From contig BJKQ01000014.1 in assembly GCA_006538405.1 (NCBI GenBank), positions 868,001 through 932,000 of the forward strand: DNA of 64,000 nt, read 5' to 3'. The position numbers were made by a program, and so were the translations under genes. The DNA is from Hansfordia pulvinata (taxonomy: Eukaryota; Ascomycota; Sordariomycetes; Xylariales). This document shows, piece after piece, positions 11,056 to 23,274 of the stretch (position 1 is the stretch's first letter; each line of letters starts with the position of its first letter). A model generated the notes under the pieces. The model did no database searches. It had not been told where the DNA came from and worked only from the letters and a program-made list of their open reading frames with translations.

Positions 11056-12196
11056 ATGTCTTTCTCAGCACCTGCAGACGTCGCGTGCCCCCCGGTGCGG
11101 AACCGCCTCATCCTCGGGACCATGACGATCGGCCCCAACGTTGAGAAGGGCGCCCGCATCACCTCCCTCGACATCTTCCAGAGGTGCCTCGACTACCTCG
11201 CCGCCCGCGGCTACGACGAGATCGACACGGCGCAGTCGTACTCGGGCGGCGAGCAGGAGGGCTTCACCGCCCGAGCCGGCTTCCGCAAGCGCGGCTTCCA
11301 CGTCGCCAGCAAGGTCATGCCGCTGCAGCCAGGGGACCACTCCCCAGCCCGCCTGCGCGCGTCGTGGGACGTAAGCCTGGAGAGGCTTGGTCTCGACGGC
11401 GATGAAGACGTCAAAAACGACTTGGTGTTCTACCTCCACGCTCCGGACCGCTCGCTCGGCTACGAGGAGACGCTGGAGGGCGTCGACGCCATGTTCAAGG
11501 AGGGCAAGTTCGGGCACTTCGGGCTGTCCAACTACGCCGCCTGGGAGGTCGCCGAGATTGTGGGCATCTGCGAGAGGCGCGGGTTCGTCAGGCCAACGGT
11601 GTACCAGGGCATGTACAACGCCATCAGTAAGTCGTCCAGTTACTCAGCTATTTTCCCATCGCCGGGCTCCGACAAAGAGGCTGCCCTTTGCAACCTGAAG
11701 CCCCGCTGACGGGCCGGATTCGTCCCAACAAACAGTCAGGGCGGCCGAGGCGGAGCTCATCCCGTGCCTGCGCAAGTTCGGGATCAGCCTGGTCGTGTAC
11801 AACCCGCTCGCCGCCGGGCTCTTCTCGGGCCGGTACAGCACGCTCGACAAGCCCGCTGAGGGCCGGTTCAGCACGTCTAACAGCCTGGGACAGCTGTACC
11901 TGGACCGGTATTTCAAGCAGTCCATGATCGACGGCCTGCGCATCGTCGAGACCGCCGCCGCCAAGCAGGGTATCCCCTTAATCGAGGTCGGGCTTCGGTG
12001 GTGCCTGCACCACAGTCAGCTGAGGCCGGCCGCCAAGGGGGGCGATGACGGGCTCACCATCGGCATCAGCGCCTACGAGCAGCTGGAGCGCAACGTCGAG
12101 GCGTGCGAGAAGGGGCCTCTGCCCGACGAGGTGGTCCAGGCTTTGGACCGGGCGTGGGAGGTGACCAAGGCCGATGCGCCGACGTACTGGAGGTAG
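11056..12196 (+). CDS. Aldo-keto reductase, AKR7 / aflatoxin-aldehyde-reductase type
   Basis: Cytosolic NADPH-dependent reductase of aldehydes. Exons 11056-11626 and 11736-12196 (ATC A|gtaagt ... acag|TCAGG), 343 residues, full family length, frame intact. The catalytic tetrad is visible: Asp57 and Tyr62 in EIDTAQSYSGGEQE, Lys86 in ASKVMP, His128 in FYLHAPD. Further AKR7 marks are EGKFGHFGLSNYAAWEVAEI, PTVYQGMYNAI and VVYNPLAAGLFSGRY. The start ATG is the first in frame after a CA-rich leader. It shares a 1 kb promoter with the beta-hydroxyacid dehydrogenase on the other strand, so the two redox enzymes may be co-expressed (inference). The true substrate cannot be read from sequence; dialdehydes and succinic semialdehyde are typical for AKR7. 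Confidence 0.92.
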
Positions 12197-13098
12197 ACCC
12201 ATAGGGAATCCGTACCTGAATAACTCACAAGCCAGAGCCGTCCTTGTTGCCTTTTGCGTTGTCGTCTATTGCTGGGCCGGGTGGTCCCTCGGCACCTCGA
12301 CCCCAGTCGAGAAGAGATGGTACATGGGATGAGCAAATGGGTGTGTCGTCGTTGTAGAACGGACAATCTCCCAGTCGGACTCCCGGTCGACCAATCTGTC
12401 CTTCAAATCCCTTTGGCACAGTCGTGCCTTCCCAAGGCCGTGGTCACAAGAGGACGACGCCGAAACTTCCCGGCCCATCACGTGGGGAAGGTGCGACTGT
12501 GAAAGAGGGTAGTCGTATTTGGTACTTACCTTGGGCAGCGTGGCAGTCTCATATGGATGGGTTGGGGCCGACCGAGTAATGGAACTCTCCCCTCTACATG
12601 TACACTTTTCATTTTTTTCGTTTCCATTCCAGATTCATTCCAGCCTGTTGGCTCTCGGTCCTCCACACATGCAAGTTTCGTACCGCAGTCTTCAACCCGG
12701 CCGGCACGTGGTAGACGAGTCACCAGTGCAAGTCCGGGCCGAAAAGGAAGGATTGGCAGTGGCCTTCACCCTGGAAGCCCCCGCAAGCTACCCCGTGGGG
12801 GGCGGTGGGGTCCCTGGGCAGCGTGAGGCTTCACAAACCCGCTACGCAAGGTGAACCACTCGATAATCCCCTCAAAATCGGGCCTACTGCAGTGCCCAAT
12901 CACAGCCTTCAGCGACCTTTCGGTCAGAATACTGAGGGCTCTCTCCCTCCCTCACTCCCTCTCGAGACGAACCTGGGCAGTCTTCAGTCGACATGGAACG
13001 AGTAATCTCGAGTCACACGGGACCCATCACGGCCCTCCACCACAAGGAGAAGGGTATCGCCGCGGCGGGATGGAGAGACGATGCCATGCTGAGCATGT

Positions 13099-13155
13099 CA
13101 TGCCCTGTGCCGGGTGGCATGCCCTGTGCCGGGCGGCATACCCTGTGCCGGAAGG
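13099..13155. repeat. Three-copy 19-bp tandem repeat
   Basis: Units 13099-13117, 13118-13136 and 13137-13155 share CATGCCCTGTGCCGGG with one to three changes. It lies 200 bases upstream of the hydrolase start. Confidence 0.85.
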
Positions 13156-13231
13156 TCACCTCTCCAAGAGAGACTCCTAGACTCCGTCTCTGAAGAACGA
13201 GTTGGCTGTACACTTTACCTGCTTATCTAGG

Positions 13232-13238
13232 TATATAA
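13232..13238 (+). promoter_or_regulatory. TATA box of the DUF4038 hydrolase
   Basis: TATATAA 116 bases upstream of the ATG at 13354, a usual fungal spacing for an inducible secreted enzyme. Confidence 0.5.
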
Positions 13239-13353
13239 GCTCACCTGGAAACATCTCGACACTCGTCATGGGTCCGGATTCAAGCCCCCAATGAAACCAT
13301 CCCGCTAAGAGGTACAAGCGATCTCGATATCCCCTGGTCTTCCTCCCACCAAC

Positions 13354-15195
13354 ATGCCCAGCCTTGCGCGCTCGACACTCAGACTCCTGGCGGCCACGGG
13401 CTTCGCCTCGTCTCTGGCCGCCGGGACTCCTGTGGGCGCCGGGGGCGCCTACCCGTGGGCCGATCTCGCCATCTCCTCGTCGGCCAACGAGCGATACCTC
13501 TACCGCACGCAAAGCGAGGCCCCCTTCCTCTGGGTCGCCGACACCAACTGGGAGCTCTTCAAGCGCATGAACCACACCGACGCGGACCTGTACCTGGCCG
13601 ACCGCTCGGCCAAGGGCTTCAATGTGGTCCAGGCGGTCATCATCTCCCACTACGACGCCACCAACTCGACCAACTTTTTCGGCGACGTGGTGGTCGAGAA
13701 CAGCGACCCCACGAGGCCCGTCGAGGGCTACTTTGAGTTCGTCGACTGGGTCGTGTCCCGGGCCGCCGCCGAGTACGGCATCCTGGTCTGCATCCTGCCG
13801 ACCTGGAGCCGCTACGTCAACAACGGGTGGTACGGCGGCGCGGGCGAGAAGATCTTCGACGAGGCCAGCGCCCAGTGGTTCGGCCGATTTCTGGGACGGC
13901 GGTATCCGGGGCTGCCCAAGATGCTGGGCGGCGATACAAACGCCTTTTGGGCCGACAACGTGCCCGAGGCCCGCGCCGCGTGGCGCAAGAACCCCTCCAG
14001 TGATCCCAAGTCGCACCTGGGGCCCGTCACCGACAGCCGGCCCCTGTGGGCAGCCATGATGAAGGGCCTCAAGGAGGGAGAACGGGAGCATGGATGCGAC
14101 GCCTTTGTAACCTACCAGCCAACAAGCCCCTGGATCTCAGACCCCCCACGCCCTTGCCATACGGCCACAACGTAGGCCCACCACGACGCCCATCTTCTGC
14201 TGCCGCGTCTTGTCCCCGCCCCCCCTACGCGCATTGCTTTGAATCATATACTAACTGGTCCGCGCTGCTGCGCTCGTGGGGTGACAGTATATCAACGGAA
14301 CCTACGGCACCCTCTCCATGGACGCCGTGCAGTCCGGCCACGAGAGCCCTGACCCGGACGGTGTCGACGCCGGCTTCACCGTGCTCACGCCCTGGGACTC
14401 GAACCGCAACTACGACAACATCCTGCAAATGCGCCGCGAGTTCCCGGGCCCCGTTATGGACGTGGAGAACCACTATGAGGGGGCCCACGACGCCTTCGAC
14501 CCGGCCAAGCCGCTGTGGAACGCCTCTCACGTCCGTCATGGCTTCTACCCAGCCCTGTTCAGCGGCGCCTGCGGCGTCACATACGGCAGTCTTCCCGTCC
14601 AGCAGACTTACGAGAGGCCCGAGCTGGTCGCCACCGGTGGACCACCTCCCGGTGGGCACTACCACCCGCCGTACCTGGGCCTCGACGCCGAGGCCAGCTG
14701 GCACGAAGGCATCCACCTGCCGGGTGCCCTCCAGACGGGCCACGTGCTGAAGGTCTTCGAGCCTCTGGCAACCAGGGCGGCATTCGGGCAGCTCGAGCCA
14801 GCGCGCCAGTACGTCCGGGGCACAGAGGGCCAGCAGGAGGGGCGCGACATCATGCAGTTTGAGGGCACGCGCTACGTCGCGGCGATGATCGCCAAGGACC
14901 GCTTCTGGGTCTACACGGGCTTCGGCGACGCCTTTTGGGTGGACCTGGGCGCCATCTCGGCAGCGTGGGGGGGTTTTCTGCTACCGCCAGCCGCGACGAA
15001 AGGGGCCGCGACGAAAGGGACGGGGGGGGAGGATACGCTCTCTTCTTCAAGTGGTTTGACCCAAGGACCGGGAAGTTCTCTGTCGCGGAGAAAATCGATG
15101 CGTTCTGGTCTCGCCACTTCACGCCCCCTTCTTCCGGGGGCGTGGACCATGACTGGGTTCTTGTCATTGAAGCGGGGTCGGGGATGGATCGTTGA
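13354..15195 (+). CDS. Secreted DUF4038 (apiosidase-like, GH140 type) glycoside hydrolase, two homopolymer frameshifts
   Basis: Probable extracellular enzyme acting on plant or microbial glycans. Exons 13354-14171 and 14288-15195; the splice gives PYGHN|YINGTYGTLSMDAVQSGH. A signal peptide (residues 1 to about 23, LLAATGFASSLAAG) precedes the TIM-barrel motifs: PFLWVADTNWELF at the start, LGGDTNAFWADN carrying the candidate catalytic Asp, and PVMDVENHYEG carrying the candidate Glu. The C-terminal KWFDPRTG...HDWVLVIE matches the small domain usually found after DUF4038. Two frame changes, each one base short: C-run 14142-14147 just before the intron, and G-run 15022-15029 before the C-terminal domain. 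With both allowed for, about 575 residues result and the stop is TGA 15193-15195. The uncorrected frames would cut off one or both domains, so assembly error is likelier than decay. Confidence 0.82.
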
Positions 15196-15873
15196 TGCCG
15201 CATCAACAACTTACCTGGAAAGCTATACTAGGTTCATCACCCTGGCCAAGATCGCGCACGGCGCTTTGCCTGGTGGTGCCCAAGGTATGAGCTCCTTTCG
15301 AGTCGCGGGAGATGATACTGCCAGCAATTCGTTTTGGTTTTATCACCTGGAGCCCCTGGCCCATTTCCTCTCTTGATGGCATTTGAGATGTGAAAACGAG
15401 TCTCCTCACATTTGAATGGGTGGAACTTGCTCATATCTACACTTAGGAAACCGAGCCTTCTTGGTCAAGTTCCGCCTCTATGTCGGCACTGATGAGTAGA
15501 ACGGTTGCTATAATTTTTAATAAGTGTGTCAAATTGCAGGCGCAGACGAAGTATCCCGCCGGCCAACACAAGAACTGCTGCATATTATGCCTTGCCCGTA
15601 GCCATGACCTGTGCGTTTGGTGACGGTGTGGGTTCCACTTGTTACCCTGGCTTTCAAAATCTCCAACTGCCAGGCTTATTAGCTCAACACCACCTATTGA
15701 ACCGACGAATAATACTGACCATGTCTTCTTTTTAATTCCCCGCAATTTGCATTAAATTTTCTACTTAACGTTTCTCTTCTATAAAACATATCCACTATGC
15801 TTGATCGACTTGCCTCATCATTCGTCCTATCCTTAAACCAATTTTCAAGGCCGCCCGCCATCGTTCGCCTGGC
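15196..15873. other. Intergenic, AT-richer
   Basis: Noticeably lower GC than its neighbours from about 15480 to 15840, lying between two convergent stops. No coding frame with protein-like composition. Confidence 0.5.
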
Positions 15874-16248
15874 TTAAACCATGACCTCGAAAATCCGTTC
15901 AGAACGGTACGAATTCTCTACGCCCTCGAAAGTCTCCATATCGATTTCCCACCCTTCGTCGTCTCCTGTAGGCACCTTCACTACGACACTGTTTTGTGCC
16001 TTCACGATATAGCCTCTGCACCGCCCGCATATGTCAGATTCGAAACCCACACCAAAGAATTGGTAATGCCAGCCATCCTGCACATGATCAAGAACACGGT
16101 CGATATCTTTGTATTCGATGCAGAAGTTGTTTTTAGGTCTCCCAGTTACCGGTTCGACGAGATGGCTTAGGCCCAAGACGAATATCGCTGCGAGAAGCCC
16201 GCTGGCCCGGGGGCTTGCGACTTGGGGGAATAGATTGGCGAGAATCAT
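15874..16248 (-). CDS. Small orphan protein, probably secreted or membrane-anchored
   Basis: A 124-residue single-exon frame starting at ATG 16248. Residues about 16-31 form a hydrophobic segment (GLLAAIFVLGLSHLV) that can act as signal peptide or anchor. The remainder is polar and aromatic with three cysteines (one near residue 43, then a CGRC pair) and an acidic C-terminus rich in Glu/Asp (DDEGWEIDMETFEG). No domain recognised. It lies in an AT-richer pocket with two other orphan secreted proteins further right. Composition argues for a real gene; no homologue can be claimed from sequence alone. Confidence 0.5.
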   Translation of the reverse strand: MILANLFPQVASPRASGLLAAIFVLGLSHLVEPVTGRPKNNFCIEYKDIDRVLDHVQDGWHYQFFGVGFESDICGRCRGYIVKAQNSVVVKVPTGDDEGWEIDMETFEGVENSYRSERIFEVMV

Positions 16249-17451
16249 GATGAGTACCGGTCACGGCTGAAAGGGTATTTTCTGGGTTTTTTGTTTGTTG
16301 ATGTTCTGGTCCAGGAGTGCTGAGAAACGGGAAGTGTGAAAGAGGATCGGGTTCGTTCTGATTACACGAGTCCAGGAAAATGGGACTGGAGAGAAAGGAG
16401 TCCTTGGCTTCCTGTAGTAGTACACTGCGGGCAAGATTTCGAGCGGCGCGAAAGACGTCACGGACCACTCAGGAAAGCATGGGCACGACCGGTCACAGAA
16501 AAGGCGATGTGGAGCCTCGGACGCTGTGTCTTGACAGGGGTTCATCAGCCTCACCCTGGCTGCTGTATTATTCTTGGGTCATTTGCCTCAATCGCTTTCA
16601 GCTTGAGACTTGCGGTTGAGGCTTGCGGGCAACGCATTCATTGTGGAGAGCCCTAGATTCTCTCAGCTGAAGGAGCTGAAGTTGCCAAAATAGCTGAAGT
16701 AGTTGGGGTAGCCGAAGCATCGGAGAAAAATCTGTTAACCGCCTCGCTTAGGATTCCTTATCGTTGGCACCTATAAGTAAGCCAAGGGCACGTGGGTGGC
16801 TACTGTTCCAGTCACTGGGCACGTAAGCCCCCATACGACGACGGCATCTCATCGGAGGTGAAGCAAATCATGCACTGGGTTGGCTGGAAGGAACGGGCTT
16901 TAACCATGTTTGTTTGCATTGTCTTTGATCTCGAAAAGTCGCATGCTGGAGCTATGGTGTTGCTTCAATCATACACTCTGATATCTCTAAGCTGCACGTA
17001 GCACTTATGGTCCGCCGTGTGGGATGACGCGAGAATGTAAACCCAAAACGAAATACTGATGTTACCGGAAGGCCCCACTCACCTTGGCTATTAAGGAAAT
17101 AAAACCAAGCGCGGGGAAGGCGAACAGAGGCGTGCAACGCCGGACTGCCCGAGGGTTTGGAATCATCAATTCAAGTAGGTATGGAATCACTAACAGACAT
17201 AAAGGTAGGCTTCCCGAGTCAAGCCCAAGCATTGGTCTTTCTGCGATTGAAGGGTTTTCGAGGTCTCTTTGTTTTAAATACTCGAGCTCGCAACACGCAG
17301 CCCTTCCAGACAGTTTCGTTGTAACACTGCCTGAGCAGAAAGAAAAGAATAAAAAAAAAATTCAACTCACACCTGTATAGGCGCAGAGGACGTTGGTTGT
17401 CGAACTCATCTATCTAAAAGGCAAACCGGCGAGATCCGCTAAAGGGGACAA
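16249..17451. other. Intergenic, no convincing gene
   Basis: A 1.2 kb stretch between divergent starts of two orphan secreted proteins. Several short frames occur on both strands, none with convincing composition. An A-rich tract sits at 17340-17360. Confidence 0.5.
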
Positions 17452-18257
17452 ATGTCGTCCGCCCCGAGCCCGGCCTTCCTCCCCCCCATCGCGCACCTCC
17501 TCGTCCTGGCTCTCTGGGCGCACGCCTGCGCCGCCGTCTCCGTCTCCGTCGCCCGCGGCGGCCACCTGACGTGGCGCAACGGCGAGCATGGCGACGAGGC
17601 CGTCGTCGTCGAGCCGACCGTCATGGAGATCGCGGTCTACCGGACGTGCGGGGAGTACAACCAGATCGTCCGGTCGGACACGTTCAGCACCTCGGACGAG
17701 CTCAAAGCGACGCTGGAGAAGCTGCAGCCCGAGCTGACGACGGGGCCGGGGCCGAGGGGGCCGGCGAAGAAGTGCACCATCGAGACCCACGTCCTGGGGC
17801 CGACCAGGGGCGGGTTCGTCCGGGAGCAGGAGGAGAGGGAGCAGGCCACCGCCGCCGGGCTGCCCGAGCGGGAGATCATCAGACGCCTGGGCCGGGGGCG
17901 CGCCGGGCGCTGGAGGGGGCCGCTACCGAGGCGCTCGGCAGCTACTTGGAGGACGGCAGCTACTGGAGGGAAGAAGCAGATGGGCGACTGTCGTCCTGGG
18001 TTGCGAAGGCTGTTGAGGAGGAGATGAAGACGCTGAGGGGCCAATTGGCAGCGACCGAGGCAAGGGACTTGGTGAAATGGTACAAGAGCGCCTGGGACGA
18101 GATCATCACCTACCTCTATCACAGTCAGGGACGGACCCACGTCAAGCAGGCAAGCTTCCAGGTCGGCGAGAAGGAATGGTTCAAGGTGGAGAAGCAGAAG
18201 CTGTCTTGCTCCAATGGACGCGGAGATTGCGGCGAGCCTCCGTTCTACTACGGGTAG
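17452..18257 (+). CDS. Orphan secreted protein, one homopolymer frameshift
   Basis: Starts at ATG 17452 with a clear signal peptide (AHLLVLALWAHACAAVSVSVA, cleavage near residue 28). The mature part is charged and helical with few cysteines (RTCGEYNQ, KKCTIE, LSCSNGRGDCGEPPFYYG at the end). At G-run 17894-17898 the frame shifts: upstream reads EIIRRLGRG, downstream continues ALEGAATEALGSYLEDGSYW in the frame ending at TAG 18255-18257. One extra G restores continuity, giving about 268 residues; unrepaired, the first frame ends near 18027. No domain recognised. Together with the genes at 15.9 and 20.0 kb it forms a small cluster of unique secreted proteins. Confidence 0.6.
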
Positions 18258-19410
18258 TCGTTGTATAAGGGTAATCAACATTGAACAAAGGAGAGAAGAA
18301 AAGAAGAAACGGAAGGAAAGACGGATAAGTTGCTCACGAAGTCGAGAGACCGAGAAGATGAAGGGTTTGCGGTGTCTGCCACGCCTCACCCGGCTGCCAG
18401 GCATCCATTGCCTGTCTGATTAGACATTTATGGTCTATCTACCTCGAACCCAGAGCCCGCCGATCTCCTACATTAATCCCTTCATCTGAAGGAGTGATCA
18501 ACACGGAGCAGAAACGAGTCTACAACGTTCTTATCTCGTCGTCTGAAGTACCAGTTCTTGATTTCCATCAGATCTACTCATAATTCCCGCCGTGCCTCGG
18601 GCTGGCCCGTGGAGTGGTTACATTGCTCAGAGCCAAGGCATTTACCAGCCACGAGATCGCTGCAGTATAAGCAGCGATAAGTTTAAGTATCGCGTCTTTC
18701 CAATGTAAGGAAGGGAATAGGCTATCAGCGTGGACACAAGGCGTTAATCGTGATCAGCCTCTCACTTGAAGCATTGGTTCAGGGTCTTCTCGAAAGGGCA
18801 TACGGGCGGCCAAATGCGCCGGGCCGAGCCTGGCACTGGCCGACTGTAACGAGGGCCTTTCAAGGTACAACACGCGCGCCCTTAAACCCTGGCCTCAACC
18901 CGAAGCTCCAAGGCCTCTGGCAGCGCTTCTGGGGCGCGCCTAGACCGCCGGCGGCTGGCTGGCTCTTCTCCTGGTGTGATACGGCGTGGCTGCGCTTCCG
19001 CTTCGTCTTCTGCTTGAACGCACGCTCCCCCAGTCGAGGTGCTGTTGAACTTGGCGACGACGTTTAGGAGGAGGGGAGAGTCTGTCTATCTTGAGACTGG
19101 GGAAGTTACCTTTCATATGCATAGGTACCTAGATAGAAAGAAAAGTCACTACAGTCCTTTTCTCAACAGTTACATCTCGAGGTACCATTGAGAGGAGAGG
19201 GGGCTGCCCTCCGGGACCCATCCCTTTCCTATTAAGAGTGCCTTCGGGCGGGCTTCCCGTATGTGCTGCCTGGTCGGCGCAGGCTCCAAGATATCGCCGC
19301 CGTGCCTTTACTTAGGTCCTGACGCGCCACCTGATAGCGCCACAGCTCAGTCCTGGGATCCCATTGGCTGGGGGTTCTGTGTCCCTGTGGCTTTACGGGC
19401 GAAAGGCCTT

Positions 19411-19432
19411 CCCCCCCCCCCCCCCCCCCCCC
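19411..19432. repeat. C22 homopolymer
   Basis: Uninterrupted run of 22 cytosines in an intergenic region. Confidence 0.95.
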
Positions 19433-19882
19433 GTCCCCTCGCGCCGAGGACCGAAGGAGAGCCTCTTATGGCCGTAACCTTGGGCAAGTTCTTTCTTCTT
19501 CTTCACTGCGACCCGTGACGTTGGACCAAAGCTCCCTCAATCAATGGCGACGGCATAGACTTCTCGGCGCGCAATATTAGGTTGCCAACACCCGTGGCGC
19601 CGCCACCTGTTGCGCTGGTTTTCCTTTCCGGCATTGCCACAGCCGAGAACTAGATGGTTTTACCCCGGCGCTAGCTGTTAAGGCGGCTCATTTCTGGCTC
19701 GAGATTTATCTCCGTCGCGGGGGAGAAGACGGAAGTGTCCCTGAACGAGCCGCAACAAACTGCTATATGTAGACGAGGCGCCGTCATGATCTGGGAAGAA
19801 AAAGGCTGGCACGACCGCGATCATATACACCCCCCAAGCATTGCCACCTCATCGCTCCATAAGCCCACTCGGTGGTCGCACA

Positions 19883-19888
19883 TATAAG
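19883..19888 (+). promoter_or_regulatory. TATA-like element of the secreted protein at 19959
   Basis: TATAAG about 70 bases upstream of the ATG. Position suits a core promoter; a single short match only. Confidence 0.3.
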
Positions 19889-19958
19889 GCACTCACTTCC
19901 CTTCCCGCTACCGGAGAAGAAAAAACATCGGGCCCGTCGCACTTTGACCCCCCTCATC

Positions 19959-20552
19959 ATGCTGCTAGCCGCCTATCTCTCAGCCGCCCTCCAGGCCTCC
20001 TGCGCCCTCGCGGCCGCCGTCGCCGTGCCCGCGTCCTCCACCGGATCGCCGACGACTCTCGCGCCCCGCGGCGGCGACCCCGAACCCACCGAGGTCGGCC
20101 CGGAGACCGTGTCCGGCCTCGTCACCGGCGCGGGCGGCATGCTGGAGGGCCTGTACGACAAGCTCGAGAAGAGCGTCGTCCGCTCCTGGAAGGCGCTGCT
20201 CGTGTACGACCACCAGGGCCATGAGCCGCTCGAGGTCAAGTTCCCGGCGCCGGTGAGCGGCATGGCCGTGTACGAGATCCGGAAGGGCGGCGGCGGCGGC
20301 GGCGGCGACTCGGTCGGCACCCTGAGGGTGCGCGTCGACCGCATCGTGAACGAGATTTATCGCGCCCGCTGGTTGGGCCAGGGCAGGCAGCTTACCGACG
20401 CCGAGACGAAGGACGCCCTCGACGGGTACTTTGGAGGCGAGAAGAAGCTGGAGAACGACTACTCGATCGAGGCCACCATCACTGCCGAGGACAGCGTCGT
20501 CGAGGAGGTCGTGAAGAGCCCCGAGGACTTCGAGGTGGTGGAGAGCAAGTGA
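19959..20552 (+). CDS. Orphan secreted protein
   Basis: I take ATG 19959 as start because it opens directly onto a signal peptide (MLLAAYLSAALQASCALAAA); the in-frame ATG at 19872 would put 29 basic residues in front of it. 197 residues, no intron. The mature part has Ser/Thr/Pro-rich sequence, an amphipathic helix (GGMLEGLYDKLEKSVVRSWKALLVYD), a seven-glycine stretch, and an acidic C-terminus (EEVVKSPEDFEVVESK). No mature cysteines. No family recognised. It may pair functionally with the other secreted orphans on its left. Confidence 0.62.
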   Translation: MLLAAYLSAALQASCALAAAVAVPASSTGSPTTLAPRGGDPEPTEVGPETVSGLVTGAGGMLEGLYDKLEKSVVRSWKALLVYDHQGHEPLEVKFPAPVSGMAVYEIRKGGGGGGGDSVGTLRVRVDRIVNEIYRARWLGQGRQLTDAETKDALDGYFGGEKKLENDYSIEATITAEDSVVEEVVKSPEDFEVVESK

Positions 20553-23274
20553 TCTGCCTTCTCCGCTGCTTTGAGCGGCGGCAACCTGAGCGAGCCGAAG
20601 ATAGGGCACCGTGGAGATTTTAGGAGTGCATCTTCAAAGCCGTCTTCATCCAGTCGCGTCGGCCATCCCCCAGAAGCGCCTGCTACGAGACCGGTATCAG
20701 TAGTAAGCTCCCAAGTACTGCCTACGCCTAGTCTTGACGGGTATATCAGTCCGCCGCTAGGCAATACTGTCCTTCAGATGCCAGATATATTACCAGATAA
20801 TTTAGACCAACCAAAGCTACCAATAGAATCAATACTCAACACCAAAGGAATTCGTCTAGCGGAGTCGTAAGTTCAAAGGGAGATGAAGTGTACCGCGGGA
20901 AACTGATGGACAGAATGAGCGCAGCCTGGAGTAAACGCCAATGTATTGGGCACGGAATTTGCAGAAGATAACACGAAGACGGTGGGAAAGTGAGTACGCG
21001 GGATCCCGTATTCTCCAAGTAGTACTGCCGGGTGGAACTGACATATACTCAATCCCTTCAAGGCTGTATCCCAGAAGGAAACAGCCCATCGACTGCGCAC
21101 CCTGCTTGGCACTCGTGCAGTACGGTGCGCGCAGAAAGAGAATCGCAGAGAGGACACGATCAGGACCGGCTCCCGAAACCTGCTTCAGTAGAACACTCGG
21201 CCCGGGCGTCGTGTTTCCGGTCTGTCCGTCTTGTGTTACGACGGGCCGTTTGCCTCGAGTTAGCGACCGAGGCGACGGCGAGCCGTCCGGCAGGAAGCAG
21301 GGCGGGCGCGTGGCTGCGTTTGTCGCCACGAGCCAATCGATGGGATTCCCCTGCTTGCAAAAGAAATGCAAAGAGAAACCCACCTTGTCAAATCACGAGT
21401 GGCATGCGAGAGCGGCGCCCGTACGTCTGGCATTTGCCTCTGATTTGGTTTGCCTGTGATGTGGCATGTGTGGCGCACCCATTCGGAACAGAAGAGGCTT
21501 TGCTTTGCCCTGATGAGACGGGCAGCGAGGCGAAACACAACGTTCCGCCCGGCCTGCGACCGGTGCACAGCCACAGACAGGCCACCGCGCACACACGCGC
21601 GACTTGCGGTACGCGGCAGTGCAAGCGCCGTGTCGTGTCTTCGGAAAGCCACACTCCCGAAGCCCGCAGTGTTGATCCCCTCGAGTCCGGATCTGCTCAC
21701 GTCCGAGAGTTGCCCCATTCAACCCCCGGGAGTGCCAGGAGTGCTAGGGCAGGTGGGCAGCTACCGACGGGCCCCCTTCCCCTGGAACTGGACCGAGCGA
21801 GACGGCTGGGCGGGGGATGAGATGGGATGGGATGGGATGAGATGATGTAGACGGGCGAGGGTTGGCTTGCTATCATTCGTCCACGCTTCTCGGGCTGCTG
21901 TATGGAAGGTTCATGTTCGTCCTCAGGATGCAAGGTGAGCAGTGTGGCTGAAAAGAAGGGTTGCATCATCCCATGTCACCCTCCAACGGACCAGGCCAGG
22001 CCCAGGCCCTGTCCGTATTCGTTTCTCCCTTTTCTCTCTTCCTCTTCGCCTGCCGACTGCATACCGCAATCAAGCAAGCGTGCGAGGCAAGTAAACTCGT
22101 AGGAAAGGCAGCGTGCGAATACGACGTACAACGAGATGAACGCAATGGGAACGCCGATGCGATGGAAGGGGTAATGAATGGGCCACTCTGACGGAACGAG
22201 TCGCATTGATGACCATGGCCGGGGGGAGGCATGATGGGTGAAGACCAGAAGGGCAGAAGTGCAGACGGGCAGACGGACACGCGCCGATGAGCCCTCGATT
22301 CGATCCGCGATCTCTCCCCTCTCGCTTGGAGCAGAACCTCCAGCTCGTCCCCACACGGCCCCCAGACGGGCACGACGGGACAGGACAGGACAGGACCGGA
22401 CCCCTGTTGGCTTCCCGCCGCCAGATTGTACGAATACCTCCATATTCTGGCTATTTCGTCATGGCGCCGATACCCCGGCGCTGACGGGCGGCCTATCACA
22501 CGCTTCCACCATGTCGGTTCCGCGCCCGATCGGGCAGGGAGCGGCAAACCTGACCGCTCGCGCTGGCCGCCTTGGATGGATTCTGCTTGCTGCCAACCCT
22601 GGCGCGAATCTCGAGCGGGCAACAATGATGTAGTCGTATTGCTGTTAGCGGGTAGCCCGAGTGGCAACAGCAGGACGAGTGCCGACGGCCACCGGGCCCC
22701 TGCTGCGGCAGAAGCACATGGATGGACCGTCCCGTCTCTGCATTGTTGTGCTGTCGTTCCCCGGGTCTGATCAACCGCGGCAGGTTCTCATACAGACCGA
22801 TCCCCGAAGCTGCGTGCGCGTCCAGGTTCGTTAGCTGGAGACAAGACCGCAAAAGGGGCCTCCGTCATATATGAAAGCAGCTTGCATCCCGATAAGCCTG
22901 CTTTCGGTCCGCTTCTTGCGCAGACGCATCGTACAACAGCCCTGCAGTCCGTCTTGGGACAGGATTGGCAACACTTACTCGTAAACACTCGCACACGAGC
23001 GGGCGCACCCTCGAACGCCACCTCTTCGGCCCTGTTTTCTGGACCCAGACAAGACAGACAGACATCCCCAGCCCGTTGCAAAGCCACCCACGAGCAACCT
23101 GCATGGTGACCTCGTGTCCGTCCCCTCCCGCAGCCAGTTGGAGAGCAAGAGCGGGTGCCCCCCATTTTTTTGGTTGTATCGCAAGACAAGGCGTGGCGAC
23201 CTACACACGTGCTGCGGAGGGATAACGCTGCTTCCCGGTATTAATAGGTCTCCACCGACTTTCTGACCGGCATC
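20553..23274. other. Intergenic, 2.7 kb, no convincing gene
   Basis: Several frames of 100-260 codons are open here on both strands, but they overlap one another and have shuffled, Arg/Ser-rich or low-complexity composition. A (GGGAT)n-like tract lies at 21812-21845. It probably includes the promoter and a long 5' leader of the kelch gene. Confidence 0.5.
21812..21845. repeat. (GGGAT)n-like tract
   Basis: GATGG/GATGA pentamers repeated about six times. Confidence 0.8.

Larger units (their letters stand above)
12197..13353. other. Intergenic; promoter of the DUF4038 hydrolase
   Basis: Holds a three-copy 19-base tandem repeat (13099-13155) and a TATA box close to the downstream gene. No gene seen. 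Confidence 0.55.
18258..19958. other. Intergenic with a 22-base C homopolymer
   Basis: A 1.7 kb gap between two secreted-protein genes. It contains a pure C22 run at 19411-19432 and a TATA-like element at its right end. No gene seen. Confidence 0.55.

Noticed and set aside
15440..15840. RIP-mutated transposon relic, suggested by lower GC
   Set aside because: No transposase or reverse-transcriptase fragment, terminal repeat or strong TA-dinucleotide excess visible by eye.
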